From Caryophanales bacterium (GTDB lineage Bacteria > Bacillota_I > Bacilli_A > RFN20 > CAG-288), in the NCBI GenBank assembly GCA_021621525.1, contig JAJVUU010000056.1, positions 1 through 11,184 on the forward strand: a DNA stretch of 11,184 nt, written 5' to 3'. Shown piece after piece: positions 1 to 6,757 of this stretch (position 1 is the stretch's first letter; each line of letters begins with the position of its first letter). A program made the translations under genes and the position numbers. The notes beneath the pieces are model-generated. The model made no database searches and was not told the DNA's origin. It saw nothing but the letters and a program-made list of their open reading frames with translations.

Positions 1-21
1 TATCTAGCATAATCCACGATA

Positions 22-1506
22 TTGGCAAGACAAGAGGTCACTTCATATTGTCTAGTCATCATCGCAATGCTTCTCTTCTTCTGGCTCTTTATCCGATTCA
101 TCAAATACAACATCTTCGCAAGGAAGGACACCATCTCCAGATATCTGTGGTATATGTATTATATTCCGCAATGTCTTGTTCCTCCTCTCTCTCTTATCGC
201 CATGATGGAACTGACAAGAAAAAAGAAAGAGAATCTATCAAAACTGATCTATCTTATACTCCTTCCTGCTATTGTCCTGATCCTTTTCATCCTGACAAAT
301 GATTTCCATCAGCTCGCCTTTGCTTTCAAAGCAACAAAAGAGAATTCTGTTGCAGAATACAGCCATCAGATCGTCTATTATCTTGCCATAGGATGGATCA
401 TCATCATGACATTTTTGTCTCTTGTCACCTTGATTTTAAAATGCAGTATCTCCGTGTGCAAAAGAAAGATCTGGATTCCGCTTCTTGTCTTTGCGGTTAC
501 GACTGCCGCCTGTATTTTATGTTTCATCTATGCCACTCAATCCTATAAGGTACCAGAACTATTGTCCTTCTCCTTCATCCTTCTGATAGAGACCTGTATC
601 TTTATCGGTCTGATTCCAACTAACGATAATTATCTCCTTTATTCAGAGATTTCTTCTCTTCCTTTTGTCATCACTGACAATGATCTAGTTCCTATCATCA
701 ATCATTTAGATGATACGGATATTACAAAAGAACAATACCAAGACTGTATGACAAAAGGTCCTCTCTTTTTAAACGAGAACATCCGCTTATCGAATCAGAA
801 CATATCAGGAGGACATATCTTCTATATCGAGGATTTTTCTTCCATTACAAAGATGGTGAATGAATTATCAAGCAAGAACGAACTCCTCTCAGAAGAAAAA
901 GAACTGATCGCTTATGAAAACGAACTCAAAGAGAAGAAAACAAAGCTTCAGCAGAAAAACCAACTTTACGATAAAGTCTTTTCCGTTCTCAATAATGATC
1001 TGCTTCAGTTGAAAGCACTCCTTGAAAGTACAGACAAAGGCAGCAAAGACTATTCTAAGAATCTAAAGAAAGCATGTGTCACTCTCTCTTACATCAAAAG
1101 AAGAAGCAACCTTGAAATCCTTCATAGTCAGAAAGAGAACATCAACATAGAGGAAATCCTATTGTCGATCAAGGAATCTCTTCTCTATCTCAATGAATGC
1201 AACATTTCTGCTTCTCTTATCAATGAAGCAAAAGGAGAATACGATGGAAACGAATGCATTCTCCTTTATGAATTTTTCCAGTATTATCTGAAAACCTGTT
1301 TTGATTCCCTTGACGAAATCCTGATCAGAATCGATTCTGTAAACGACAAGTTATCACTTCGCATCATCGCTAATGTTACGGATATCTCCTTAGAAGGATT
1401 TGATGATGAGAAACTGAATCAATATAAAGGAAAACTCTCTTCTTTTACAGAAGACAATCTTTTCTACACCATCCTCTCTTTTGAGAAAGGAGGTAAAACA
1501 GAATGA
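22..1506 (+). CDS. Membrane sensor protein, histidine-kinase-like with degenerate catalytic end
   Basis: Six hydrophobic segments (about residues 9-27, 41-63, 75-92, 118-140, 149-171, 178-197 from the TTG at 22) are followed by a soluble sensor-like stretch, a long charged coiled coil (about 285-325) and a C-terminal region laid out like a kinase dimerisation/ATPase end. The membrane part, with RYLWYMYYIP and LTNDFHQLAF, resembles the multi-helix N-terminal region of Bacillota sensor kinases. I see no phosphoacceptor histidine in an HDxLG context, no N-box asparagine in a KHA context and no glycine-rich G-box, so it probably cannot phosphorylate itself and may act as ligand sensor or partner for the next protein. 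Its stop overlaps the next start (ATGA). An in-frame TAA lies at 10-12, so this frame must begin inside the window; TTG at 22 or ATG at 67 are the options and neither has a good ribosome site. Relatives as I recall them start further upstream, so the N-terminus may be truncated. Confidence 0.75.
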   Translation: MARQEVTSYCLVIIAMLLFFWLFIRFIKYNIFARKDTISRYLWYMYYIPQCLVPPLSLIAMMELTRKKKENLSKLIYLILLPAIVLILFILTNDFHQLAFAFKATKENSVAEYSHQIVYYLAIGWIIIMTFLSLVTLILKCSISVCKRKIWIPLLVFAVTTAACILCFIYATQSYKVPELLSFSFILLIETCIFIGLIPTNDNYLLYSEISSLPFVITDNDLVPIINHLDDTDITKEQYQDCMTKGPLFLNENIRLSNQNISGGHIFYIEDFSSITKMVNELSSKNELLSEEKELIAYENELKEKKTKLQQKNQLYDKVFSVLNNDLLQLKALLESTDKGSKDYSKNLKKACVTLSYIKRRSNLEILHSQKENINIEEILLSIKESLLYLNECNISASLINEAKGEYDGNECILLYEFFQYYLKTCFDSLDEILIRIDSVNDKLSLRIIANVTDISLEGFDDEKLNQYKGKLSSFTEDNLFYTILSFEKGGKTE

Positions 1507-2792
1507 ATTACATCACAGCCCCCTATGTTGTTCAGACTCTCATTTCTATTCTTTATTTTTCTCTCATCATCTTTTCACTCTGCACTGCCTTCTTATGTTC
1601 TCACCATAAGCATAAATATCTCTTTATCATAACAGAATCTATGATTGCCATCTTCTTCAGTATTCTTCTGATCGGATGTCTTACCTATTTTGACATCGAC
1701 GATATTTCAAAACTTACCCTCTTATCCACTTTTGCCGTTTTCATCCCTGTTTCCATCGATTTTTTGTTGTTATCCTCATTCACGCTTTTGAATCTATTCA
1801 TCACTATCGTTCTTATCAGAAACAGAAAGAACAAGATATCGAAGATGAGCATCAAAGAAGCCTTTGATGATCTGCCTTGCGGTATCTGCTTCTATGAAGC
1901 AAGCGGTATGACAAGATTAGTCAACAGCAAAATGAATGATCTCTCTATCAGAATCACGGGAGAATACTTATTGAACGGAAAAAAGTTCCTCAGCATCCTC
2001 AAAGATGAAAACATAAAAAGAAACAGCCTTCCTCATCAGGAGGAAGAATACATCATTTCTCTTGCTGATCATGTCTACTCTTTTAGAAGAAGAGAACATC
2101 AACTATCTGATAAATCCCTGTATGAAATCATAGCGACAAATATTACAAGAAAACATCAGCTATCCATCCAACTGAACAAAAAGAACAAAGAGCTCTCTTC
2201 TTTCAATAAGAGAATGAGACAATATGGAGAGACAATCGAAGAACTGACGATGGAAAAAGAGACCTTGTCTGCAAAGATGAACATCCACGACAAATTAGGA
2301 AATCTATTGATCCTGTCCCGCCAGTCCTTAGAGAAAGATATGACAGAAGAAGAAAAAGAAGCCCTTCTCTCCACTTGGAAGAATACACTTATCGCCTTTG
2401 AAAGCATGAAGGAAAGCGAGAGCAATGATACTTATGATGAACTGTTCAAAGCGGCAAAGGATATCGGTATCAGCATTCTCTTCAGTGGAAGAAGACCAGA
2501 GAGCAGAAAAGGAAAGAAAATCGCAGCCAAAGCGATCATCGAATGCATGACAAACACCATCAAACACGCCAAGGGAAACGAAGTCTATGTCTCTTTCAAA
2601 GAGAGGAATCGATTCATTGAGATTCAGATCACCAATAACGGAGAACAGCCAAAAGAAGAAATCAAAGAGGGAGGAGGATTATCCTCGCTGCGCTTGTTCA
2701 TTGAAAGAGAAGGCGGAAGCATGAAAGTGATAAGTTTTCCGCGCTTTGAGATGAATATCACCATTGAGAAAGGAGAAGAGTATGACAGATGA
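1503..2792 (+). CDS. Membrane sensor histidine kinase (HisKA_3/NarL-partner type)
   Basis: The protein has 429 residues. About three to four membrane segments (10-32, 40-61, 72-106) precede a PAS-like region (about 115-215), a coiled coil (about 218-258) and a kinase core. The phosphoacceptor motif HDKLGN places the histidine at residue 262, matching the HDxLGx motif of kinases that pair with NarL/LuxR regulators. The ATP-binding domain has an N-box (ECMTNTIKHA, N351, H355) and a G-box region with TNNG at 377-380 and GGGLSSL at 390-396. It should autophosphorylate and pass phosphate to the regulator encoded immediately downstream. The start is firm: AAAGGAGGT at 1486-1494 sits 8 nt before ATG 1503, which overlaps the TGA of the upstream gene, implying translational coupling. 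The signal sensed is unknown. The intact catalysis here beside a catalytically worn neighbour suggests the two membrane proteins act together. Confidence 0.9.
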   Translation: MNYITAPYVVQTLISILYFSLIIFSLCTAFLCSHHKHKYLFIITESMIAIFFSILLIGCLTYFDIDDISKLTLLSTFAVFIPVSIDFLLLSSFTLLNLFITIVLIRNRKNKISKMSIKEAFDDLPCGICFYEASGMTRLVNSKMNDLSIRITGEYLLNGKKFLSILKDENIKRNSLPHQEEEYIISLADHVYSFRRREHQLSDKSLYEIIATNITRKHQLSIQLNKKNKELSSFNKRMRQYGETIEELTMEKETLSAKMNIHDKLGNLLILSRQSLEKDMTEEEKEALLSTWKNTLIAFESMKESESNDTYDELFKAAKDIGISILFSGRRPESRKGKKIAAKAIIECMTNTIKHAKGNEVYVSFKERNRFIEIQITNNGEQPKEEIKEGGGLSSLRLFIEREGGSMKVISFPRFEMNITIEKGEEYDR

Positions 2793-3432
2793 AAAATTCA
2801 AAGTCCTGATTGTCGAAGATCAGGCTATGCCTAGGCAGCTATTCGAACACTTCATCAACACCTCCTCTTGTTTTGTATTGGCAGGAAGCATCGCCAATGC
2901 TGCTTTCACGGAAGTATACTGTCTTTCAAGACCGATTGATCTCATTCTGATGGATGTCATCACAGAAGGCGGAGAGAACGGGCTTGATGAAGCAAAGAAG
3001 ATCAAAAAGAAATTTCCAAAGATCAAAATCGTCATCGTCACATCCATGCCTGAATGTTCCTACATCGAAAGAGCAAAAGAGATCGGTGTCGAAGGTTTCT
3101 GGTACAAAGAGACCAATGAACAGCCGATCATCGGACTGATGGAAAAGGTCATGAAAGGAGAAATCATCTATCCTGACAGAGCACACACTGTGAAAATCGG
3201 ACTGACAGACAGTTCAAGATTCACCAAGAAGGAGCTAGAAGTCCTTCGCTATGTGACAGGTGGATTTTCCAATATCGAAATATCAGAGAGGATGAATGTC
3301 TCACCGGGTGTCATCAAAAACCATATCGCTGACATGCTTCAGAAGACAGGGTTCCGCTCCCGTACCCAGCTTGCGGTCAAAGCGAGAGAATCCGGCATCG
3401 TCATCCTGAACAAAGATGACGAAATCTTATGA
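2782..3432 (+). CDS. NarL/LuxR-family response regulator
   Basis: This 216-residue protein is a DNA-binding transcription regulator phosphorylated by a partner kinase. Residues 5-125 form a receiver domain: acidic pair E12/D13, phosphoacceptor D58 in LILMDV, switch T87 in VIVTSMP and conserved K109 in FWYKE. Residues 145-205 form a LuxR-type helix-turn-helix (FTKKELEVLRYVTGG, then SNIEISERMNVSPGVIKNH), with the recognition helix at about 174-190. Length and order are standard for the family. The ATG at 2782 is chosen over an in-frame TTG at 2764 because AAAGGAGA (2769-2776) is correctly spaced before it. The gene overlaps the kinase gene by 11 bp, so all three genes form one operon. Targets are unknown; the palindrome at its own stop codon and the lipoprotein locus beyond are nearby candidates, by proximity only. 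Confidence 0.93.
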   Translation: MTDEKFKVLIVEDQAMPRQLFEHFINTSSCFVLAGSIANAAFTEVYCLSRPIDLILMDVITEGGENGLDEAKKIKKKFPKIKIVIVTSMPECSYIERAKEIGVEGFWYKETNEQPIIGLMEKVMKGEIIYPDRAHTVKIGLTDSSRFTKKELEVLRYVTGGFSNIEISERMNVSPGVIKNHIADMLQKTGFRSRTQLAVKARESGIVILNKDDEIL

Positions 3433-3446
3433 TTTCAGCGCTGAAA
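3433..3446. promoter_or_regulatory. 14-bp perfect palindrome directly after the regulator stop codon
   Basis: TTTCAGCGCTGAAA is a perfect palindrome beginning at the base after the TGA of the response-regulator gene. With flanking GA and ATC the symmetry nearly reaches 19 bp. It has no T-tract, so it is not itself a terminator. It could be a binding site for a dimeric regulator or a short RNA stem protecting the 3' end. The site is seen; the role is inferred. Confidence 0.4.
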
Positions 3447-3490
3447 ATCAGTTATAAAGATAGAATTTATCGAAAATTTCTTCAAAAAAT

Positions 3491-3530
3491 ACGGCTAGGG
3501 GTGCCAAATGGCACTTTTGCCGTTTTTTTC
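3491..3530 (+). terminator. Rho-independent terminator of the two-component operon
   Basis: The inner stem is GTGCC (3501-3505) with GGCAC (3510-3514) around an AAAT loop. It is extended by G-T pairs and an outer ACGGC (3491-3495) with GCCGT (3519-3523), and is followed by a run of seven T. It lies 58 bp after the regulator stop and separates the signalling operon from the lipoprotein locus. Confidence 0.88.
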
Positions 3531-3534
3531 ATGT

Positions 3535-3543
3535 TGTTATAAC
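3535..3543 (+). promoter_or_regulatory. Candidate extended -10 promoter after the terminator
   Basis: TGT followed by TATAAC (3538-3543) fits an extended -10 element just downstream of the terminator, where the lipoprotein locus would need its own promoter. No good -35 box is present 16-18 bp upstream. This is a weak call based on position and one motif. Confidence 0.3.
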
Positions 3544-3577
3544 CATCTAAACACGACATCTTCGCAGAAAAAGGACC

Positions 3578-4063
3578 ATACATACGGTACACAAGACGCT
3601 TATGACAACGTTGTTGTTATCTTTCCTGGTAACCCCTCTATTCGTTTCCTGCGGTGAGAAGGAACATAGCTTCTCAACGAAATGGGAAAGCGACGAGAGT
3701 TAGCACTGGCATATCTGTTAGACAGATGGACACAAAGACACCTCTGAAAAAGAAAAACATGTCTGGGACAGTATAAAAGTCACAAAAAAGCCCACAAAAA
3801 CTGAAACAGGAATCAATAAGTACGTCTGTTCTACTTGTTTAAGAGGAAAGACAGAAATCATGGAAAAGCGGAAGGCCCAAACGACCTATACCATCATCTT
3901 CTTTGATAACGCAGAGGATATGAAAAATGGTATTCCTGCCCAGGAATATGGATTCTTCAATAGTACGAGGGCTGCATTCTCTCCCGATAGATCGAAGCTT
4001 ATCTTCACTGCAGTGACTAAAGGTCTAGCAATGGAACACATCTTTACGGTCGAAACAGAATAA
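3578..4063 (+). pseudogene. Decayed lipoprotein gene, partial paralog of the 4154-6190 lipoprotein
   Basis: One reading frame encodes a lipoprotein signal (ATG 3602; hydrophobic LLLSFLVTPLF, then lipobox VSCG). It continues through a module HSFSTKW...HWHIC...HVW...YVCSTC that aligns with the two such modules in the downstream lipoprotein. The frame is broken by TAG at 3701-3703 and TAG at 3719-3721. Both fall where the intact paralog has lysine or a polar residue, so AAG-to-TAG point mutations would explain them. After the second stop the frame is open to TAA at 4061-4063 and ends in about 60 residues with no visible relative in the neighbour. The start region is also doubtful: upstream codons in frame (from about 3578) look like the basic end of a signal peptide but lack an ATG. 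The original function was probably a small surface lipoprotein. Translation of the second half from ATG 3860 is possible but has no ribosome site. Confidence 0.72.
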
Positions 4064-4102
4064 TAGATTCAAAACAGTTTTTAACCCTTCCCCATACCAA
4101 AA

Positions 4103-4157
4103 AGGAGGTAAATGTACTATTGGGGAACAATAAATGAATAGTACAGAACAAATATGA
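4103..4157 (+). promoter_or_regulatory. Structured translation-start region of the EF-Tu-domain lipoprotein
   Basis: A strong Shine-Dalgarno AGGAGG (4103-4108) lies 45 nt before the lipoprotein ATG (4154), too far for normal use. Between them is a perfect 9-bp inverted repeat: TGTACTATT (4113-4121) and AATAGTACA (4137-4145). Folding it would leave about 12 nt between the two sites. Two tiny ORFs also start here. ATG 4112 follows the strong site and encodes MYYWGTINE, ending at TAG 4139-4141. ATG 4134 is preceded by GGGGA and encodes MNSTEQI; its TGA (4155-4157) overlaps the lipoprotein ATG. Either hairpin-assisted initiation or leader-peptide coupling could work. The elements are seen; the mechanism is inferred. 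Confidence 0.5.
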
Positions 4158-6190
4158 ATAAGAAAAAACTATCCGCACTGATTCTATCGCTGGCATTATT
4201 GGCAACAGGGCCATTATCCAGCTGTGGAAACAAAGAAAGCAACACAACCGCTCCGCCTGTCATTATTGAAAAGGAGTCAGAAACACCTATCCATACGCAC
4301 GATTATTCTAATACCTGGAATCATGATGATAACAAACATTGGCAAACCTGTAAAGATTCATCCTGCGGCGATAAGAAAGATATCGCCGATCATACTTTTG
4401 TCTGGACTGAAAAGACACCGGCAGGTGTTCATACAGACAAAGTAGAAAAGGGTGTCTGCTCCGTCTGCGGTTTTGAGACAGAAAGAACAGTTGAGAATAC
4501 TGGCACCCATGAATGGTCAACGGAATGGAAGAAGGACGAAACAGGACATTGGCATGAAACTGCATGCACCGGTCACGATGCTTTGAAGAAGGACTTCAGC
4601 GCCCATGAAGGAACCTGGACTGTCAAAACAGAAGCCGCATATAAGCAGGACAGAGTCGATGAAAGAACCTGCACGGTCTGTGCCTTCCACGAAGAGAAGA
4701 CGATGGAAGGAACTGCCCTTACCTTAAAGCCGAGAACCGTCACTGTCGCTAAGACAGAGTTTGTCTATGACACAAGACCTTTTGCCTTGGATAACTATAT
4801 CGGATCCGAGAGCAAAGAAAACATGAAAGTCGAATACAGACTAAAAGGAACAGAGGCCTACTCCACAAATGCTCCTTCTGATGTCGGAGTCTATGAATAC
4901 AAGATCACACTCCCTGAAACAAGTGAATGGCAAGCAGCTGAAAAGACAGGCGAAATGAAGATTGCACAATTCGCAGTCAAACTGACTAAGAAAGAATTTA
5001 TCAGAGACTTAGGCGCCAATGTTGTCGATGATATGATTCAGTTAGACGATATCGAAGTCCAATTCGATACCGTCACTAAGAAAACAGTCAAGCTTGTCCT
5101 TGACAAATCCTATGATGTTGCCGGTATCAAGAAGGTCCCTGCAACAGCATTGAAGATCGATAATCCCAACTATGCATTGGATATCACAGATATCACTGAA
5201 GTCACTTTGACAAGCTATGATACCGCTGACTTCTATTGTGGAATTCAGGACATCTTTACCATCTCAGGAAGAGAAGGTGTCATTATCACAACAGTCATTC
5301 CTCGCGGAACAATCAAAACAGGCGATTCCCTTTACATACATGAGATTGCCAAGTCTGTCACAGTCGTAGCAATGGAAAGAAAAAGAGTTGTCCTCGATAA
5401 AGCAACAGTCGGTGAAGAAGTCTCGATGCAAATCACTGGTGTCACAAAAGCAGATGTCTCTAGAGGATATACGCTCAGCAAGAAAGACACACTGAAAGAT
5501 TATGATTGCTTCTTAGCAAAGGTCTATGTGTATACAAAAGACGAGGGTGGAAAACATATTCCTTTGATGGATAGCAAAAAGGAAGCATACTTCCCCAACC
5601 TCAGATTCGATGACACCTTTTCTACTAAAAAAGCCAGAATGTTCTTCCCGGAAGACATCTCAATGGTCTCAAGCGGAGACACAGTCGAAGGTGTCAAATT
5701 CTATCTTCCTACTTCAACGCCGGGATTCATCGGCCGCACTTTCTATCTCACAGAATCCGAATCCGAATCTGGCAAAAAAATTGCAGAAGTCGAAATCACA
5801 GATGTTCATAAACACGATTCCAACTTCTATAGAAACGGTACCTGTTATGATTGTATGTATTCCTCTGGTCCTTCTATGAAATTCGTCGATGATAAAGCCG
5901 AAGTCGAATGTAAATTCATCGAAAATGAGACACGTCTCTTCCATATCACGATCAGAAACGTCGGAACAGAAGATGTTAGATATCGCTTCATGCTTTCGGA
6001 TACTGAGAATTTCACAATGGTAGTCAAAGCCACATCAGGAAATAAAATCTATCTTTTGACAAAACAGGGTGATTTAGTCATCAAAGCCGGCGCCATTGAA
6101 ACCATGGCCATCCATGTCACTGCCAAAAAGACAGCGACCTGCAAAGTCACAGTCTCTAAAGTCATTAAAATAATCAGACCGATCTTGTAA
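4154..6190 (+). CDS. Surface lipoprotein containing EF-Tu domains 2 and 3 without the GTPase domain
   Basis: The protein has 678 residues. Residues 1-24 are a lipoprotein signal peptide (basic KKK, hydrophobic core, lipobox LSSC with C24), so it should be exported and lipid-anchored. Residues 46-186 hold two modules of the H-x4-W...HW...C-x-x-C type (C102/C105 and C173/C176) common in Bacillota surface proteins. Residues about 190-350 look like beta-rich Ig/MBG-type repeats. Residues about 360-445 match EF-Tu domain 2 (DIFTISGREGVIITTVIPRG, then GTIKTGDSL and GVTKADVSRG) and about 450-551 match domain 3 (AKVYVYTKDEGGKHIP, then the MVSSGDTVEG segment). No GTPase motifs (GHVDHGK, DCPGH, NKCD) are present. 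Residues 553-678 carry another CxxC and a beta-sandwich-like tail. It cannot be a translation factor; an adhesive, ligand-binding or decoy role at the surface is inferred. It ends at a strong terminator. ATG 4154 is the only start that retains the signal peptide. Confidence 0.9.
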   Translation: MNKKKLSALILSLALLATGPLSSCGNKESNTTAPPVIIEKESETPIHTHDYSNTWNHDDNKHWQTCKDSSCGDKKDIADHTFVWTEKTPAGVHTDKVEKGVCSVCGFETERTVENTGTHEWSTEWKKDETGHWHETACTGHDALKKDFSAHEGTWTVKTEAAYKQDRVDERTCTVCAFHEEKTMEGTALTLKPRTVTVAKTEFVYDTRPFALDNYIGSESKENMKVEYRLKGTEAYSTNAPSDVGVYEYKITLPETSEWQAAEKTGEMKIAQFAVKLTKKEFIRDLGANVVDDMIQLDDIEVQFDTVTKKTVKLVLDKSYDVAGIKKVPATALKIDNPNYALDITDITEVTLTSYDTADFYCGIQDIFTISGREGVIITTVIPRGTIKTGDSLYIHEIAKSVTVVAMERKRVVLDKATVGEEVSMQITGVTKADVSRGYTLSKKDTLKDYDCFLAKVYVYTKDEGGKHIPLMDSKKEAYFPNLRFDDTFSTKKARMFFPEDISMVSSGDTVEGVKFYLPTSTPGFIGRTFYLTESESESGKKIAEVEITDVHKHDSNFYRNGTCYDCMYSSGPSMKFVDDKAEVECKFIENETRLFHITIRNVGTEDVRYRFMLSDTENFTMVVKATSGNKIYLLTKQGDLVIKAGAIETMAIHVTAKKTATCKVTVSKVIKIIRPIL

Positions 6191-6203
6191 GTCTTAAAAC
6201 ACG

Positions 6204-6233
6204 ATAGGTGGAGCAGCTGCTCCACCTATTTTG
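6204..6233. terminator. 26-bp perfect palindrome terminator after the lipoprotein gene
   Basis: Bases 6204-6229 are a perfect 26-bp palindrome (ATAGGTGGAGCAG and its exact complement) followed by TTTT. It lies 13 bp after the lipoprotein stop codon. The symmetry means it could act in both directions. It is also the structure next to which the group IIC intron sits. Confidence 0.85.
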
Positions 6234-6236
6234 ATG

Positions 6237-6624
6237 GTTGTGACGGGCATGTCACTGCCCTAAGGTGAAAGTCCTTATAGGCGTAGTTGTCGACGAACTA
6301 GATAGCGATTTGCAAGTTTCATCACCGCAAGGAATGGATAGAGGAAGCAATAGAAGGTTCGTGTGAAAAGAGTATGGGCCCTAAGGAAAGTCGGTGTTCC
6401 GGAATGGGCAGTCCAGAAGGAAGCTGGTGCCGGAAACCGCTACTGCCTGGCTACGCGTTTTCCGTACGTCAAAAAGGCAATGTCGCGGGAAAGACTGACC
6501 ATGAAAGGGTTGGTGATACCAATCGACTATTACCTAAAGAATGTCTGATATCTACGAATGTGAACCGCCCAGTGCCAAACGGCATGCTAGGTGGTGTGAG
6601 AGGGATGAGCAATCCCTACTCGAT
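6237..6624 (+). mobile_element. Group IIC-like intron RNA without a reverse transcriptase gene
   Basis: About 390 nt of GC-richer, non-coding sequence has group II features. The 5' part has a TGAC/GTCA hairpin with a GGGCAT loop and then AGGTGAAAGTCCT, the counterpart of the GGGTGAGAGTCCC hairpin I recall from the Oceanobacillus iheyensis IIC intron. It later contains a GAGGAAGC segment, and its 3' part has a recognisable domain V and domain VI. The 5' border is uncertain by a few bases (GTTGTG at 6237 or GTGACG at 6240); the 3' border is best placed after CGAT at 6624. It lies about 10 bp after a terminator stem, the classic insertion site of class C introns. No reverse transcriptase/maturase ORF exists inside: domain IV is only a few tens of bases. 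It is therefore either an RNA-only intron that needs a protein supplied in trans, or a deletion derivative. The short ORFs crossing it have no coding character. Confidence 0.82.
6562..6624 (+). ncRNA. Group II intron domains V and VI
   Basis: Domain V folds as a 9-pair lower helix (6564-6572 with 6587-6595, including a G-T pair at 6567/6592 and one C-A mismatch at 6570/6589), a two-base bulge (6585-6586), a 4-bp upper helix (6573-6576 with 6581-6584) and an AAAC loop. The catalytic-triad position reads CGC (6566-6568), as in class C, rather than AGC. Domain VI pairs GAGAGGGAT (6598-6606) with ATCCCT (6612-6617) and CTC (6619-6621), leaving A6618 bulged. That is the expected branch-point adenosine, six bases before the 3' end at 6624. 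Confidence 0.82.
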
Positions 6625-6677
6625 TATCCAGATGGTAGTATAAACCGCGAAAAGTTTAGGCTTCATTTTATGAATTT

Positions 6678-6723
6678 ACCGCAAAAGTTGGAAACGAAAT
6701 ACCACAAAAGTTGGAAACAAATG
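6678..6723 (+). repeat. Two tandem 23-bp repeats overlapping the ATPase promoter
   Basis: The core ACCRCAAAAGTTGGAAAC begins at 6678 and again at 6701, an exact 23-bp period; 19 of 23 positions agree. A weaker third copy (ACCGCGAAAAGTTTAGG) starts at 6644. The second copy carries the -35 box of the ATPase promoter. A period of about two helical turns is what a cooperative repressor site would show, so an operator is the likely role. Confidence 0.65.
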
Positions 6724-6739
6724 TCAGCTTTGTTATAAT
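6711..6739 (+). promoter_or_regulatory. Promoter of the ATPase gene
   Basis: TTGGAA (6711-6716), a 17-bp spacer and TATAAT (6734-6739) preceded by TGT form a sigma-70-type promoter with an extended -10. Predicted transcription would begin near 6746, at the ribosome site GAGGTGA (6746-6752), giving an unusually short leader of about a dozen bases before ATG 6758. Confidence 0.72.
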
Positions 6740-6757
6740 ATTAACGAGGTGATTCAT

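Noticed and set aside
3701..4141. Amber (TAG) recoding: two in-frame TAG codons in the decayed lipoprotein gene and one more before the intact lipoprotein start.
   Set aside because: TAG ends other genes here at natural positions (8036-8038 and 9455-9457), long intact genes contain no internal TAG, and the damaged frame also lacks a good start. Ordinary decay explains it better.
4154..6190. A genuine elongation factor Tu or a mis-assembled tuf gene.
   Set aside because: The GTPase domain is absent, sequence continues smoothly from the surface modules, and divergence from real EF-Tu domains 2-3 is far greater than expected for a translation factor.
6644..6723. CRISPR array.
   Set aside because: The units are directly tandem with no spacers and only two or three copies; a promoter operator fits better.
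6363..6738. Overlapping short plus-strand ORFs across the intron and repeat region.
   Set aside because: They cross the intron RNA domains and the 23-bp repeats, lack ribosome sites and have no coding character.
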